Under the pieces are notes generated by a model, which saw only the letters and a list, made by a program, of their open reading frames with translations, ran no database searches and was not told the origin of the DNA. Both the position numbers and the translations under genes were made by a program. 64,000 nucleotides of DNA from assembly GCF_000427685.1 (NCBI RefSeq), contig NZ_KE386573.1:2526938-2590937 (forward strand), read 5' to 3'. This document shows, piece after piece, positions 15,758-24,456 of the stretch (positions are counted from its first letter, which is position 1; every line of letters begins with the position of its first letter). The stretch is from Haloplanus natans DSM 17983. Lineage in GTDB: Archaea > Halobacteriota > Halobacteria > Halobacteriales > Haloferacaceae.

Positions 15758-16288
15758 ATGGTAGACGAAGACGGTGTAGAACAGATTGAAGAAGTAGAAG
15801 AATATGCAAAATCTAAACTCGCAGATAAACTCGACTACTGCTCGAAGACCGGCGAAGTACATCGATACGATGACTTCGACAGGTTCAGCCTGTGGACTCT
15901 AATCGGTAGAAGGCCTTGCAGGGCCTGTGGAGAGAAATACTCTAACGGACAGATCAGGAGTAGCAGGCCTATAGAGAAGGTCCTCGAGAAAATTGAGGAA
16001 CTGAAGAAGTCTGCCGAACGAGGCTTTCCGGACAAAGTAACGAATGCACGGGAACTTGCCCAGTGCCCAGAGTACGAGGATGACTGGGTCCACGACTTGG
16101 GCTGGTCTGAGAGAAGAAGATATCGTAACGCCAAGAAAATCCTCAGTTACGACAGTTTCGTTGACTCCGATAGTAGAGAGGAACGAGAAGAACTGACAGC
16201 GATGAGATTCGATGATAAGTCGATGGCTGAAGTCGGAGATATCGTTGACATAGCTGAGATTCTGCTTGAGGAGCGTGATAACCAGTGA
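15758..16288 (+). CDS. Zinc-knuckle protein, 176 aa
   Basis: ATG preceded by AAGGTGAATAGATGCT, a leader repeated before 17237 and, in part, before 48367. CRAC near residue 50 plus an earlier C/H pair may hold zinc; the remainder is helical and charged. Not recognised. Confidence 0.6.
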   Translation: MVDEDGVEQIEEVEEYAKSKLADKLDYCSKTGEVHRYDDFDRFSLWTLIGRRPCRACGEKYSNGQIRSSRPIEKVLEKIEELKKSAERGFPDKVTNARELAQCPEYEDDWVHDLGWSERRRYRNAKKILSYDSFVDSDSREEREELTAMRFDDKSMAEVGDIVDIAEILLEERDNQ

Positions 16289-16740
16289 GCGAAGAGTTGA
16301 TTCAGAAGGTCAGTCAGACAGTGATGAACGACGTTGAGGACCTCGAAAATCCGCAGGGGGTGGCGATGGTTACTTTCGGAGATGGAGCGATACCGAGTAT
16401 CCATTCTGCCGAGGGAACTGATGTACAAACCCAAGATCTCGTGATCAGTATCAACGCTCTTCTTGAGATGGCTCTTCAGAAGACGACTGCTCCAGAATCA
16501 GTAGTGAATCAACTGCGGTCAAGGGTCTCCAGCAACATCGAAGACCCCCCGGTTGAATTGACCGGAGAGAATCCTGACGTAGAAGAGATGAAAGTGAATG
16601 AGGGTACGGAGCAGGGAAGATACCCGTTCAGATGGGGAGACGAGACAGTCGAGATTGTAGCAAGCGAAGGCACAGCTGAGGAGATCCTCAACGCTCTAAG
16701 AGAGGCCCAGCAGACAGACGGAGGTGAAACCCAGCAGTGA
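16285..16740 (+). CDS. Hypothetical acidic protein, 151 aa
   Basis: GTG start (GTGA). Mixed alpha/beta sequence without cysteines; ends GGETQQ, the junction tail. No family recognised. Confidence 0.6.
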   Translation: MSEELIQKVSQTVMNDVEDLENPQGVAMVTFGDGAIPSIHSAEGTDVQTQDLVISINALLEMALQKTTAPESVVNQLRSRVSSNIEDPPVELTGENPDVEEMKVNEGTEQGRYPFRWGDETVEIVASEGTAEEILNALREAQQTDGGETQQ

Positions 16741-17090
16741 GTGAGGAAGAAGAGATTGAGGATATTGACCCGGATGCGTGGAGAGTTGGAGATTCTTTGA
16801 TCCGAGGTGAGCTACCGTATCATGGAGACTCTGTGGATTCAGCCAAGCCGCTGTATACACCTGATGGCATTGCTGAACTTGCTCACCGGTTGTGGACACA
16901 TTGGAGCCAGCACATCGCTGAAGAGGAAGACATCAGTGAGGACCGACTTGAACGGTGGAAACAGCTGTGGATACCTTACGAAGACCTGAGTGAGGAGGAC
17001 AAGGAGGACGACCGGAGACTTGTCCAGCGGTTCCTATCTGAGAAACCTGACTACGATGCTGAAATCGATACTACGGGTGATCCAGAGTGA
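16737..17090 (+). CDS. Hypothetical acidic helical protein, 117 aa
   Basis: GTG start in GTGAGTGAG. Trp-rich helical middle (LAHRLWTHWSQHI) and acidic ends. Coupled on both sides; function unknown. Confidence 0.6.
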   Translation: MSEEEEIEDIDPDAWRVGDSLIRGELPYHGDSVDSAKPLYTPDGIAELAHRLWTHWSQHIAEEEDISEDRLERWKQLWIPYEDLSEEDKEDDRRLVQRFLSEKPDYDAEIDTTGDPE

Positions 17091-17227
17091 GTGCTATCTG
17101 GCTTGCTGTCTGCGTGGAATGCCAGGAGGCAGCGCCTTGTGACGACCGAGATGAAGCTGAAGAACAGATAGAGGACCATCACCACCAAGACAGGGTCCAG
17201 TTCGTCGACAAAATTGTACTAAGGTGA
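17087..17227 (+). CDS. Cys/His-rich miniprotein, 46 aa
   Basis: GTG overlapping the previous TGA. CVEC near residue 9, a further Cys at 18, and a run of three His near residue 31 could make a zinc site. Ends just before the AAGGTGAATAGATGCT leader of the next gene. Confidence 0.5.
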   Translation: MSAIWLAVCVECQEAAPCDDRDEAEEQIEDHHHQDRVQFVDKIVLR

Positions 17228-17236
17228 ATAGATGCT

Positions 17237-17431
17237 ATGGTATATGATTCAACGAAGGTTGAACACGGTAACGTGGAAGGACTCCGGGAAGATATTGAGG
17301 AGCTTCTGAAGCGGTGGAAAAATGAGGAAAATCTGAATAGAGAAACGGCGATCGAGACTTTAGATGACTTGGAAAGCGACCTTGAGTTCCGAGAAGACGA
17401 TATCTTCGACGAAGAAGGTGGTATAGAGTGA
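17237..17431 (+). CDS. Small acidic helical protein, 64 aa
   Basis: ATG after the same leader as at 15758. Helical, acidic, stops four bases into the HerA-like gene. Its constant neighbourhood suggests an accessory to that ATPase, but this is position only. Confidence 0.55.
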   Translation: MVYDSTKVEHGNVEGLREDIEELLKRWKNEENLNRETAIETLDDLESDLEFREDDIFDEEGGIE

Positions 17432-19146
17432 CAGAAGACGATGAGAAGACGATTACGGTTACAGAGCAAGGCCTGAAAATCCCCTTAGTAAAAATACTTA
17501 CTGGCAGAGGCAGCATCTTCGGTCAGACAGGGTCAGGAAAGAGCAATACCGCAGGCAAGATAGCGGAAGAAATCCTCGAAGAAGGCCGTCCGCTGCTCGT
17601 GATCGACGTCGAAGGAGAGTACTACGGCCTCAAAGAAGAATACGAACTACTGCATGTCGGAGCAGACGAAGAATGCGACTTACAGGTAGGACCGGAGCAC
17701 AGCGGGAAGATCGCCGAACTCGCACTTGAGCAGAACGTCCCGATAATCCTCGATGTCTCCGGCTACATCGACAGAGAAGAAGTCAACGAACTGGTTCACG
17801 ATACCTGTAAAGCACTGTTCGACAAGGAGAAGAAGCTGAAGAAGCCGTTCCCGATCTTCATCGAGGAAGCGCACGAGTGGATTCCGCAGCAAGGGAAACG
17901 CGGAGAAGACGGCGAAGTCACGGATATGTTGATCCGGATCGGGAAGAGAGGTAGGAAGAGAGGCCTCGGCATAACAGCTCTAAGTCAGAGACCTGCTTCG
18001 GTCGACAAGGACTACGTCACCCAGTGCGACTACAGGATCTGGCATCAGGTTACGTGGCCTTCAGATCTTGACACGGTGAAAGACGTTCTCGGGAAAGAGT
18101 TCGAGGACAAGGTGAAAGATCTGGATGTCGGCCAAGCCGTTTTCGAAGGGAACTTCCTGGAAGAAGACCGGCAGATCGTCAAGTTTCTTCGGAAGCAGAC
18201 GTTCGACGCCGGCGACACACCAGGCCTTGACAACGTTGAACGACCTGAGCTCAAGTCTGTCTCCAGCGACCTCGTAGAAGAGCTGGAGGAGATCAGTGAG
18301 AAGAAGCAGCGGGAGAAAAGCCGGATAGAAGAACTGAAGCAGAAACTGGAAGAGAAAGAAGAGAAGTTGGAAGAGGAACGTGAGGCGCGAAAACGTGCCG
18401 AGGACATGAGTCAGATGGCCGAGCAGTTCACGCAGGCTATGGCGTCCGGAGGTAACGCCGAGGTCGAGGAGAAGGTTGACGAGATCCGTGAGGAGAAGAA
18501 CGAGAGAATCCGTGAACTGGAAAGCGAGAAACAAGAATTAGAGAACGAGGTCTCCCAGCTCCGGGAGGAGAATCAGAGTCTTCAGCAACAGGTTTCGGAG
18601 CTTGAGGAATACGAGCAAGCAGTTCAGCATATGGACCAGCTGCGTGAAGGAGTTCAGAGAATGTCCGAGGCCTTGGGTCTTGACACAGGTAGTACTGATG
18701 AGAAGTTGAAGGAGAAACTGCAGAAGAAAGAAGAACAGATTGATGATCTGGAGGCGAAGGTTCAGAAGCTTCAGCAGCAGGGATACAGTCTCGACGACGA
18801 GTTTGAGGAAGCGATGGACTTCCTGAAGCACGAAGCAGTGAAGGAAGAGGTAGAGAAGGCCTCTGACAAGACTACTTACAGCGAGGACAACGCTTGGGAT
18901 GCACTCTCAGTGCTTGTAGACCAAGAAGAAGCAACTCTAAGCGACCTTACTCCGTATGTCGACATTAATCGAGGCAGTCTCTCGAAAATCATGGCTCGTT
19001 TAGCTGAGCACGATGTTGTGGACAAGGGTAAAAAAGGCCAGAAGAACCTGTACAGCTTGAATACGGAAGGATTGAAGGATATAGTTCAAACTCAGAAGAA
19101 GCGGTCAGAGATGGCTGACCTAAAGGAGAAGGTGAAGAATGAGTGA
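17428..19146 (+). CDS. HerA/DUF87-type ATPase with long coiled coil and C-terminal wHTH, 572 aa
   Basis: Walker A GQTGSGKSNTAGKI at about residues 32-45; Walker B and catalytic Glu in PIFIEEAHEW near 147; then RKRGLGITALSQRP, the sensor/arginine-finger block of the HerA-FtsK clade. Residues about 280-460 are coiled coil and 480-560 a winged helix (GSLSKIMARLAEHDVVDKG). HerA proteins are hexameric DNA pumps for repair, viral packaging or conjugation. With NurA absent, a transfer, segregation or packaging role is more likely than end resection. GTG start, four-base overlap. Confidence 0.85.
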   Translation: MTEDDEKTITVTEQGLKIPLVKILTGRGSIFGQTGSGKSNTAGKIAEEILEEGRPLLVIDVEGEYYGLKEEYELLHVGADEECDLQVGPEHSGKIAELALEQNVPIILDVSGYIDREEVNELVHDTCKALFDKEKKLKKPFPIFIEEAHEWIPQQGKRGEDGEVTDMLIRIGKRGRKRGLGITALSQRPASVDKDYVTQCDYRIWHQVTWPSDLDTVKDVLGKEFEDKVKDLDVGQAVFEGNFLEEDRQIVKFLRKQTFDAGDTPGLDNVERPELKSVSSDLVEELEEISEKKQREKSRIEELKQKLEEKEEKLEEEREARKRAEDMSQMAEQFTQAMASGGNAEVEEKVDEIREEKNERIRELESEKQELENEVSQLREENQSLQQQVSELEEYEQAVQHMDQLREGVQRMSEALGLDTGSTDEKLKEKLQKKEEQIDDLEAKVQKLQQQGYSLDDEFEEAMDFLKHEAVKEEVEKASDKTTYSEDNAWDALSVLVDQEEATLSDLTPYVDINRGSLSKIMARLAEHDVVDKGKKGQKNLYSLNTEGLKDIVQTQKKRSEMADLKEKVKNE

Positions 19147-19649
19147 GGCGTTTCTATAATCCGGAGTCCGGTACTGCAGTCTTAGACCTGGTAGATGACT
19201 ATGAAGCAGTAGAGACAGTAGATACGGAGACCGGTGTGAACCTGGATTTCGACGAGGACGGGAAGTTAGTGTCCATCGAGATCTGGGCCTCAGACAGGAT
19301 CCCGGAGCAGTTTTTCCAAGCCGAGGAAGTAGACATTGAAGGCCTTGAACCGGCAGCGTACTTGGTCGAGGTTAACGGGATGAGAGACTCTGTCTCCTTG
19401 GAGTCAGAACAACTTGACTTAGCCAACTACGGGCATGACTCAGTGGAGGAGATAGAGCTGGCTCGGAAGGACGATATCCATCTCTGGCTTGCTGATCTGA
19501 AGAAGGCGATGGACTTCGACTCCCGAGAAGAGGCCGAGGGTGCCCGGAAGCTTGTGGAGCAGGCAGGCCTTAAGCTTGGTACCCACGGCAGGCAAATTCT
19601 GGAGGAAAAACTCGAAGACGACGAAGAGGGTGATAAGCCTGATAATTGA
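19143..19649 (+). CDS. DUF2283-like domain protein, 168 aa
   Basis: The first 55 residues (RRFYNPESGTAVLDLV ... LDFDEDGKLVSIEIWAS) match the DUF2283 pattern Y-x3-D-x-L ... D-x-D-x2-G-x-V-x-G-I-E-I. The rest is acidic and helical. GTG start overlapping the ATPase stop. Confidence 0.65.
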   Translation: MRRFYNPESGTAVLDLVDDYEAVETVDTETGVNLDFDEDGKLVSIEIWASDRIPEQFFQAEEVDIEGLEPAAYLVEVNGMRDSVSLESEQLDLANYGHDSVEEIELARKDDIHLWLADLKKAMDFDSREEAEGARKLVEQAGLKLGTHGRQILEEKLEDDEEGDKPDN

Positions 19650-19938
19650 GATTACCGTACAGAGTCTGACCCGCTTTGTCTTGTACTATCTTAGCTTCAA
19701 TTCAGTGGTCACAATGTGGTTTGCAGTCGAGCTCTACAGATATGGAGAGGACAACCCTGAGATATTCAGAGGCCCAGATAACAAGCGATTCACAACGAAG
19801 TTTATCATAGGTGTCTTCTGGATCGTTCTCTTTCCCATGATGTTTACGTTCTACTTTTCGGATAGAGCCTGGGAGGAGATTATCGTCCCAGACCAGTACG
19901 AAAATCTTGAGAAAACTACAGAGGGTGATAGAAACTGA
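19645..19938 (+). CDS. Membrane protein, about 97 aa, apparent ATT start
   Basis: Two hydrophobic stretches (about residues 10-28 and 54-72) predict a small membrane protein. No ATG/GTG/TTG lies near the coupled position; ATT GAG ATT at 19645 is at the right distance from GGTGAT (19629). Next in-frame canonical starts are TTG about 19681 and ATG 19714, which would cut into the first membrane segment. Confidence 0.5.
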   Translation: MEITVQSLTRFVLYYLSFNSVVTMWFAVELYRYGEDNPEIFRGPDNKRFTTKFIIGVFWIVLFPMMFTFYFSDRAWEEIIVPDQYENLEKTTEGDRN

Positions 19939-20357
19939 TCTCTGACAAGGAGAAAATACGGCGTATAGAGAACATCGAAGGCGTCTACTTCGACATTCAC
20001 GCGAAGAATAGGGCGGAGAACCGTGTCGGCCTCAATCCTTGGACGCCGAAAGAATACGAAGAAAGGATCGTCGAGCAGGAGCCGGATTTCTACTGGGACC
20101 GCAGGCACGAGAACTACCAGGCAGTATTCGATGAAGTGGTCTTCCCGTTCTCCCTGAAGCTGCATGATGATCGGCCAGGCCTCTTAGCCCGAGTCGAATC
20201 AGCGCTGCCTCCTCAGGATGGTTATCGGGAGGAGAGTGACCGGTTCATCTTGTTGAAGAGGGGAAGCGGTTCGAGTATTGGCAGGTCGCGGGATAAGGTT
20301 TCGTTGGAAGCAGCAGCGGATATCGAAAGGGAAACTGACGGAGGGGATACGAAGTGA
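19935..20357 (+). CDS. Hypothetical acidic protein, 140 aa, apparent CTG start
   Basis: The frame reads as coding for over 60 codons before its first canonical start (GTG 20136). CTG 19935 overlaps the previous TGA as CTGA and follows GGGTGATAGAAA. This is one of the strongest cases for CTG initiation here, since the alternative would leave about 200 bases of coding-like sequence untranslated. Function unknown. Confidence 0.6.
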   Translation: MISDKEKIRRIENIEGVYFDIHAKNRAENRVGLNPWTPKEYEERIVEQEPDFYWDRRHENYQAVFDEVVFPFSLKLHDDRPGLLARVESALPPQDGYREESDRFILLKRGSGSSIGRSRDKVSLEAAADIERETDGGDTK

Positions 20358-20599
20358 GTGAAGACGTCGTTGATTTCAGGTTCGAGTATATCGTGACAGG
20401 CCTTGCTGCATTGGTGATCATCGCTGCAGGTTCTTACTTGGTGTACAGCCTGTTTGATTTGCTCTCCGAGTTTTTGCCCGGAGGAATGGTGATCGCTGTT
20501 GCAGTAATCACGGTACTGCTTGTGTTCTCTAATATGATCGGAGCGGTGCTGTGGACGGTCTCAGGCCTCGAAAACAGTGAAGGGGGTGAGGATGCTTGA
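20354..20599 (+). CDS. Two-helix membrane protein, 81 aa
   Basis: GTG start (GTGA). Hydrophobic segments at about residues 13-33 and 42-65, little outside them. Typical small accessory membrane protein; function unknown. Confidence 0.6.
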   Translation: MSEDVVDFRFEYIVTGLAALVIIAAGSYLVYSLFDLLSEFLPGGMVIAVAVITVLLVFSNMIGAVLWTVSGLENSEGGEDA

Positions 20600-20967
20600 G
20601 CAGGTTTCTTTTGGTGACGAACAGCGGGCAGAAGGGATGTCGCTGGCATATATTCAAAAACGGTGACGAGGAATGTCTGTGTAAGAGGTACTCGGCTGGC
20701 CAGGTCGACGGAAAGGATACTAAGAAGCGAGTGACGTCGGAGAAGTTGGCTCAGTTACTTGACCAGGACAATCCGCCAGGTCTCGGGTCCTGGGCAGGAC
20801 CTTGCCGCGAAGAAGCCTTAGAACAGTTGACCGGCAGGAAACAGTTCTCCTGCAGTATCTGCGGCCAACCGATCTCGAATATAAGCGGATTGAAGATCCA
20901 TGTCTCTCGGACCCATGGAAAACCGATGGAAGCAGCCGAACAGATGATATCGAAAGGTGGTGCCTGA
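20596..20967 (+). CDS. C2H2 zinc-finger protein, 123 aa
   Basis: The C-terminal FSCSICGQPISNISGLKIHV followed by SRTH is a canonical C-x2-C-x12-H-x4-H finger. The N-terminal 90 residues contain further cysteines and charged patches. TTG start overlapping the previous stop (TTGA). Probably nucleic-acid binding. Confidence 0.65.
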   Translation: MSRFLLVTNSGQKGCRWHIFKNGDEECLCKRYSAGQVDGKDTKKRVTSEKLAQLLDQDNPPGLGSWAGPCREEALEQLTGRKQFSCSICGQPISNISGLKIHVSRTHGKPMEAAEQMISKGGA

Positions 20968-21435
20968 ATCGAGATCTACGATGTAGATGTTGACTGGAAG
21001 GAAGAGTTCGGCAACGACCCACGTCTCCACTTGGAGGCTGACGACATCCTTACTATCGATGAACTCGAGTACGAGGGCTCCGTGAGTGAAGGCCTGTGGT
21101 ACGCTGAAAGCGATGATGGCTTTGTCTCATACTTTGCCTGGGACGGAGGGCAGCAGGACGGGTACGGAGGCCGTCACTACGAGATCACGACCGTTGACGG
21201 TGAGGAAGTGACGTTGAAAGGGCCTTGGAGCAGCCGTGCCGGAGTAATGAACTTGGCCGGTTACGGGCCGTGTATGGATGTCCGATTCAACAGTACAGGC
21301 ACAGGAGCAGTTACTGTGGATCGTGCGGAGGACGTCGTCGACGAGTATCTGGAAGACGTCGAACTTGAGAGAGTGGAGAAATTCAGCAATGACGAACCAT
21401 ACTGGATACCCCGGCGAGGTGAGAATCTGGAGTGA
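20968..21435 (+). CDS. Hypothetical acidic protein, 155 aa, apparent ATC start
   Basis: In the same frame as the previous gene and directly after its TGA: ATC GAG ATC TAC, preceded by AAAGGTGGTGCC. The first canonical start is TTG 21031, 21 codons later, yet those codons look coding. Beta-rich acidic protein with no known motif. Confidence 0.55.
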   Translation: MEIYDVDVDWKEEFGNDPRLHLEADDILTIDELEYEGSVSEGLWYAESDDGFVSYFAWDGGQQDGYGGRHYEITTVDGEEVTLKGPWSSRAGVMNLAGYGPCMDVRFNSTGTGAVTVDRAEDVVDEYLEDVELERVEKFSNDEPYWIPRRGENLE

Positions 21436-21638
21436 ATGACCACTGCCCTGAATGCGGAGAACCAGTAGAGGCCTCTCGGAAACTAACCAAAGGCCCGCAC
21501 AAACACGACAACAACTTTCTCCAGAAAATCGATGCAGACGGATACTGCATCAGCTACCACACCAAAACCCACACACACGGAGCCAAGGCCTACGCCAAAA
21601 TCCATCTTCACAAACAGTCAGAAGGTGAGAATCTGTAG
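21432..21638 (+). CDS. His-rich zinc protein, 68 aa
   Basis: CPEC near residue 5 and about ten histidines (HTKTHTHGAKAYAKIHLH region) point to metal binding. GTG start (GTGA); ends SEGENL, a form of the junction tail. Confidence 0.6.
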   Translation: MNDHCPECGEPVEASRKLTKGPHKHDNNFLQKIDADGYCISYHTKTHTHGAKAYAKIHLHKQSEGENL

Positions 21639-22537
21639 TGGCAGAACTGGTTTCTGATGAAGACAAGGAAGAACTCCAAGCCTTAACGGACAAGGATAAG
21701 AGCGAAATGAATGACGGGGAGCTAACCCGTCTTACGAATCTGGCGTTGGAGAGGAAGTTCGATTACCCGGAGTGGGGCTTGTTCTTCGAGGTCACCGGAA
21801 AGAACAAAAAGAGAGCTGATGCAATAGCGTACAACCTATTCCCTTCCCGGAATTTCAAGACGATAGGTTTCGAGGTTAAGGCCTCTCGAAGTGACTGGAA
21901 AAGCGAACTTGAGAAGCCCTCTAAGAACGACTGGTTCGTCGGCCAGGTGGACGAGTTCTACGTGGTAGCCGCGAAGAAAGGTATCGTGAAGGAGAGCGAG
22001 CTGCCCCAGGGCTGGGGTCTGTATGAGATGAAGGGCGGTGGAAAGCTGTACGAAGTGATCGAGTCAGATCTCACTGAGCACCAGGACCGTGAGATGGATC
22101 CAGAGTTCTTCATGAGAGGTGTGAAGAAGGCCGTCGAGAAGATGCACAGCGCCCAGGTTTCCAAGAAGAATGCCCGACAGAGAGGATATCGTGAAGGAAA
22201 GAAGGAGGGACAGAAAGATGAGAATCTGGATTACGAGTCGGAGAAATTGATCGAGGATGGAAAGAAGTACAGAGAGCTCAGGGACGGGGTGAACGTCAGT
22301 CTCTACAGTTTAGATGACGAGGATATTGAACTCTTGAATAAGGCCTTGGACGTTCTGAAAGGCCTTGATAGCGGTTATCGCAGTGTTGTATCTGAGTTAG
22401 AGCAGTTGATGAGTAAGAATGCGGACGTTCAGGAGAAGATTTCCGAGGTTAAGAGCGAAGTCCAGGAGCTGGGTGAGGAACTGGACGAAAAGCAGGATGT
22501 GACCTTGGATAAATTCGGAGGTGAGAATAAGCCGTGA
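21638..22537 (+). CDS. PD-(D/E)XK nuclease-like protein with coiled coil, 299 aa
   Basis: Residues 50-110 read WGLFFEVTGKNKKRADAIAY then TIGFEVKASRSDWKSELEKP, giving a D and an E-x-K in the order of small phage-type PD-(D/E)XK (MmcB-like) nucleases; FYVVAAKKGIV follows as the next core strand. The C-terminal 130 residues are helical. Likely a DNA-processing nuclease of the element. GTG start directly after TAG. Confidence 0.65.
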   Translation: MAELVSDEDKEELQALTDKDKSEMNDGELTRLTNLALERKFDYPEWGLFFEVTGKNKKRADAIAYNLFPSRNFKTIGFEVKASRSDWKSELEKPSKNDWFVGQVDEFYVVAAKKGIVKESELPQGWGLYEMKGGGKLYEVIESDLTEHQDREMDPEFFMRGVKKAVEKMHSAQVSKKNARQRGYREGKKEGQKDENLDYESEKLIEDGKKYRELRDGVNVSLYSLDDEDIELLNKALDVLKGLDSGYRSVVSELEQLMSKNADVQEKISEVKSEVQELGEELDEKQDVTLDKFGGENKP

Positions 22538-22824
22538 CCGAAGGCTATCAGAACAAAAATGTTGAGAGACTTGTTGGTAAAGTCGAATCTGAGAGAGAAT
22601 TGAAGATGTATGCCGTCCAAATTTCTTCGATTGTTTGTGGACTTTCCATAGTAATTGCTCTGTTCGTTTTCCAGACCTCTTTACTATTGGCTGTGGCAGT
22701 AATTATACTCTCAATTCCAGTGGCTTACTACGAATACAGGGAGACGATGAGGCGCGGCCGGAAGGCCTTGAAAAGCTGGAAAAACCTTGATCCAAAGGTC
22801 AGAGGTGAGAATCAGCAGTCATAG
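22534..22824 (+). CDS. Two-helix membrane protein, 96 aa
   Basis: GTG start. Two adjacent hydrophobic segments at about residues 29-47 and 50-67, with a basic loop afterwards. Ends RGENQQS: the tail retains GGTGAGAATCAGCAG although one extra codon separates it from the next GTG. Confidence 0.6.
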   Translation: MTEGYQNKNVERLVGKVESERELKMYAVQISSIVCGLSIVIALFVFQTSLLLAVAVIILSIPVAYYEYRETMRRGRKALKSWKNLDPKVRGENQQS

Positions 22825-23063
22825 TGGATGGCAGAGAGGTTGACGGCTACTATATCGCAAAGGCCTACGACGGCACAGACTTCGAAGAAGAGGAGATTTT
22901 CTACGCTTCTGCCGGCGTCCCAGACTACGTTGAAGAACACGAAGACGCGATTGACGAGGCCTTGGAGCAGAATCCGGACAAGATGATCTTCCCGGCCACG
23001 CTGAAAGAAGCAGGAGAAGCTCTGGACCCTGCTTATGAGAGAGGTGGCTCTTCATCCGAGTAA
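22824..23063 (+). CDS. Small acidic protein, 79 aa
   Basis: GTG in TAGTG. Acidic alpha/beta sequence, no motif. The final codons contain GAGGTGG, the ribosome binding site for the ATC-started gene that overlaps it by ten bases. Confidence 0.6.
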   Translation: MDGREVDGYYIAKAYDGTDFEEEEIFYASAGVPDYVEEHEDAIDEALEQNPDKMIFPATLKEAGEALDPAYERGGSSSE

Positions 23064-23716
23064 GAGAAGAGGACAATCCTGAGTGTGTAGAAATCACGGA
23101 GGACCACTTGGAGAAGTTCCAGGACTGTGACCCTCTCCCGATCTATGAGGTGCCCACGGAGCAACTGGGGTACGGAAACAGGATCTTGGTCAAATTCAGA
23201 GAGTTGGTTTTCGGCCAAGAAGGGGGTGCAGAGTACACTGCTTTGCCTTTCCCCAAGATCAGGGTCAGTAAGGAACTCAACGAAGAGATAAAGGACGATG
23301 TTGTGAAGCACGAGGTCAACCATCATCTTGACCGGACGAGATCAGAACCGGATAAGTACGATATCAGGTTCGCAGCTATAGTCATCCCTGCTTTCATCGT
23401 TACACTTTGGTCAGTGCATCTATCCGGCCTCCTAAGATATGTTTTGTCAAGTGTAGGGCCGACGGTTCTCATTGTCTATCCGTTGTATCACCTGTTTGTG
23501 GTGGATGAGAATAAGGCAGATCAGGGTACGATTTTCGAGGATAGGGATCTCTCGTTCAAGAACTTGGCAACCTATCCTGTAGCCCTCGCTGCTACTCCAT
23601 TCAAAATCTTGAGTCTGGTTGAGGAGTTCTGGATGGAGAGACCGCGGATTTTCACCGCTGTCAGAGACTCCTTCTCTAAGATCGAGTGGCAGAAGGTGAT
23701 ATCTGAATCAGCTTAG
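23054..23716 (+). CDS. Membrane HExxH putative metalloprotease, about 220 aa, apparent ATC start
   Basis: KHEVNHHLDRT near residue 85 contains the zinc-protease signature H-E-x2-H, and two hydrophobic segments follow (about 109-127 and 132-155). Plan resembles a short M48/M56-type membrane peptidase, but the third zinc ligand is not evident. Canonical TTG 23108 would drop 18 coding-like codons; ATC 23054 follows GAGGTGG at six bases. Target unknown. Confidence 0.55.
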   Translation: MRVREEDNPECVEITEDHLEKFQDCDPLPIYEVPTEQLGYGNRILVKFRELVFGQEGGAEYTALPFPKIRVSKELNEEIKDDVVKHEVNHHLDRTRSEPDKYDIRFAAIVIPAFIVTLWSVHLSGLLRYVLSSVGPTVLIVYPLYHLFVVDENKADQGTIFEDRDLSFKNLATYPVALAATPFKILSLVEEFWMERPRIFTAVRDSFSKIEWQKVISESA

Positions 23717-24315
23717 ATGAGCCTCTTGACCATCATATACAGCAGTTGACTGAAGTTGACGGCATCGACGAAGCTACTGCACAAGATCTTCTTCAGGACT
23801 ACGATTATCCGGGTGAGATCTTTACCGATCTTCACTTCAGCACTGTTACTGAGGATCGAAGTTATCCGGATCTTCCTGTCGACGATGTCGGCCAACTACA
23901 TAGAGAAATGATTGATGCCGGGATCAACTATTACACCGGAAAGGCGGTGTACCGGGAAGCAGTTCAGCCGGATCCTGCGGACATTCTGAGGTTCAGCTAC
24001 CCGGAGAACAGCGACGAGGAATACGACTTGCTGGGTAAGACTATCGATAGCTTGGCCCACTACTGGAGAGACACGGATAATTTCCTCGAGGTCAAGCGGT
24101 TCGAGCATACGTTGGAAGGATCTCTGGAAGATGTTGAGGACGACACGGAACGATTCCCACATCAACGGAGGGGCTACCTTCGAAGGTACGTCGACGACAG
24201 AGAGTGGGAGATTCTCAGAGAACCTGACTACGAGGATATCAGGGAAAACTCGGTTCCTCGTTCTGTGGACCTGCCGGACGAGACCGAGCAAACAACCTTC
24301 TCCGACCTACGGTGA
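23707..24315 (+). CDS. HhH-motif protein, 202 aa, apparent ATC start
   Basis: EVDGIDEATAQDLLQDY near the N-terminus is a helix-hairpin-helix-like element (compare VDGVDESLAELLVDDY in the protein at 29572-30471). The rest is acidic with charged helices. ATC 23707 follows GGTGATATCTGA; TTG 23746 is the canonical alternative. Last gene of the second operon. Confidence 0.55.
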   Translation: MSLDEPLDHHIQQLTEVDGIDEATAQDLLQDYDYPGEIFTDLHFSTVTEDRSYPDLPVDDVGQLHREMIDAGINYYTGKAVYREAVQPDPADILRFSYPENSDEEYDLLGKTIDSLAHYWRDTDNFLEVKRFEHTLEGSLEDVEDDTERFPHQRRGYLRRYVDDREWEILREPDYEDIRENSVPRSVDLPDETEQTTFSDLR

Positions 24316-24456
24316 AGATCCGGGCTTGGGAACAATAACCAAGCCCCACGGTTTCTGGTGGAGATACTGACACCTGTCTCGTTTCGAATTTTCTAATTCA
24401 ATAGAATCTGCAAGTTCTGCTAGGTCTTATTGTTGATCCCCCCGCCTTGTCCAAGT
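24316..24456 (+). other. Intergenic region after the second operon
   Basis: 140 bases. GGGCTTGGGAACAATAACCAAGCCC (24322 on) is a perfect CTTGG/CCAAG-type inverted repeat extended by flanking G/C pairs, followed 15 bases on by a T-poor stretch; it may be the operon terminator. ATTTTCTAATTC further on may serve as promoter. Confidence 0.4.
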
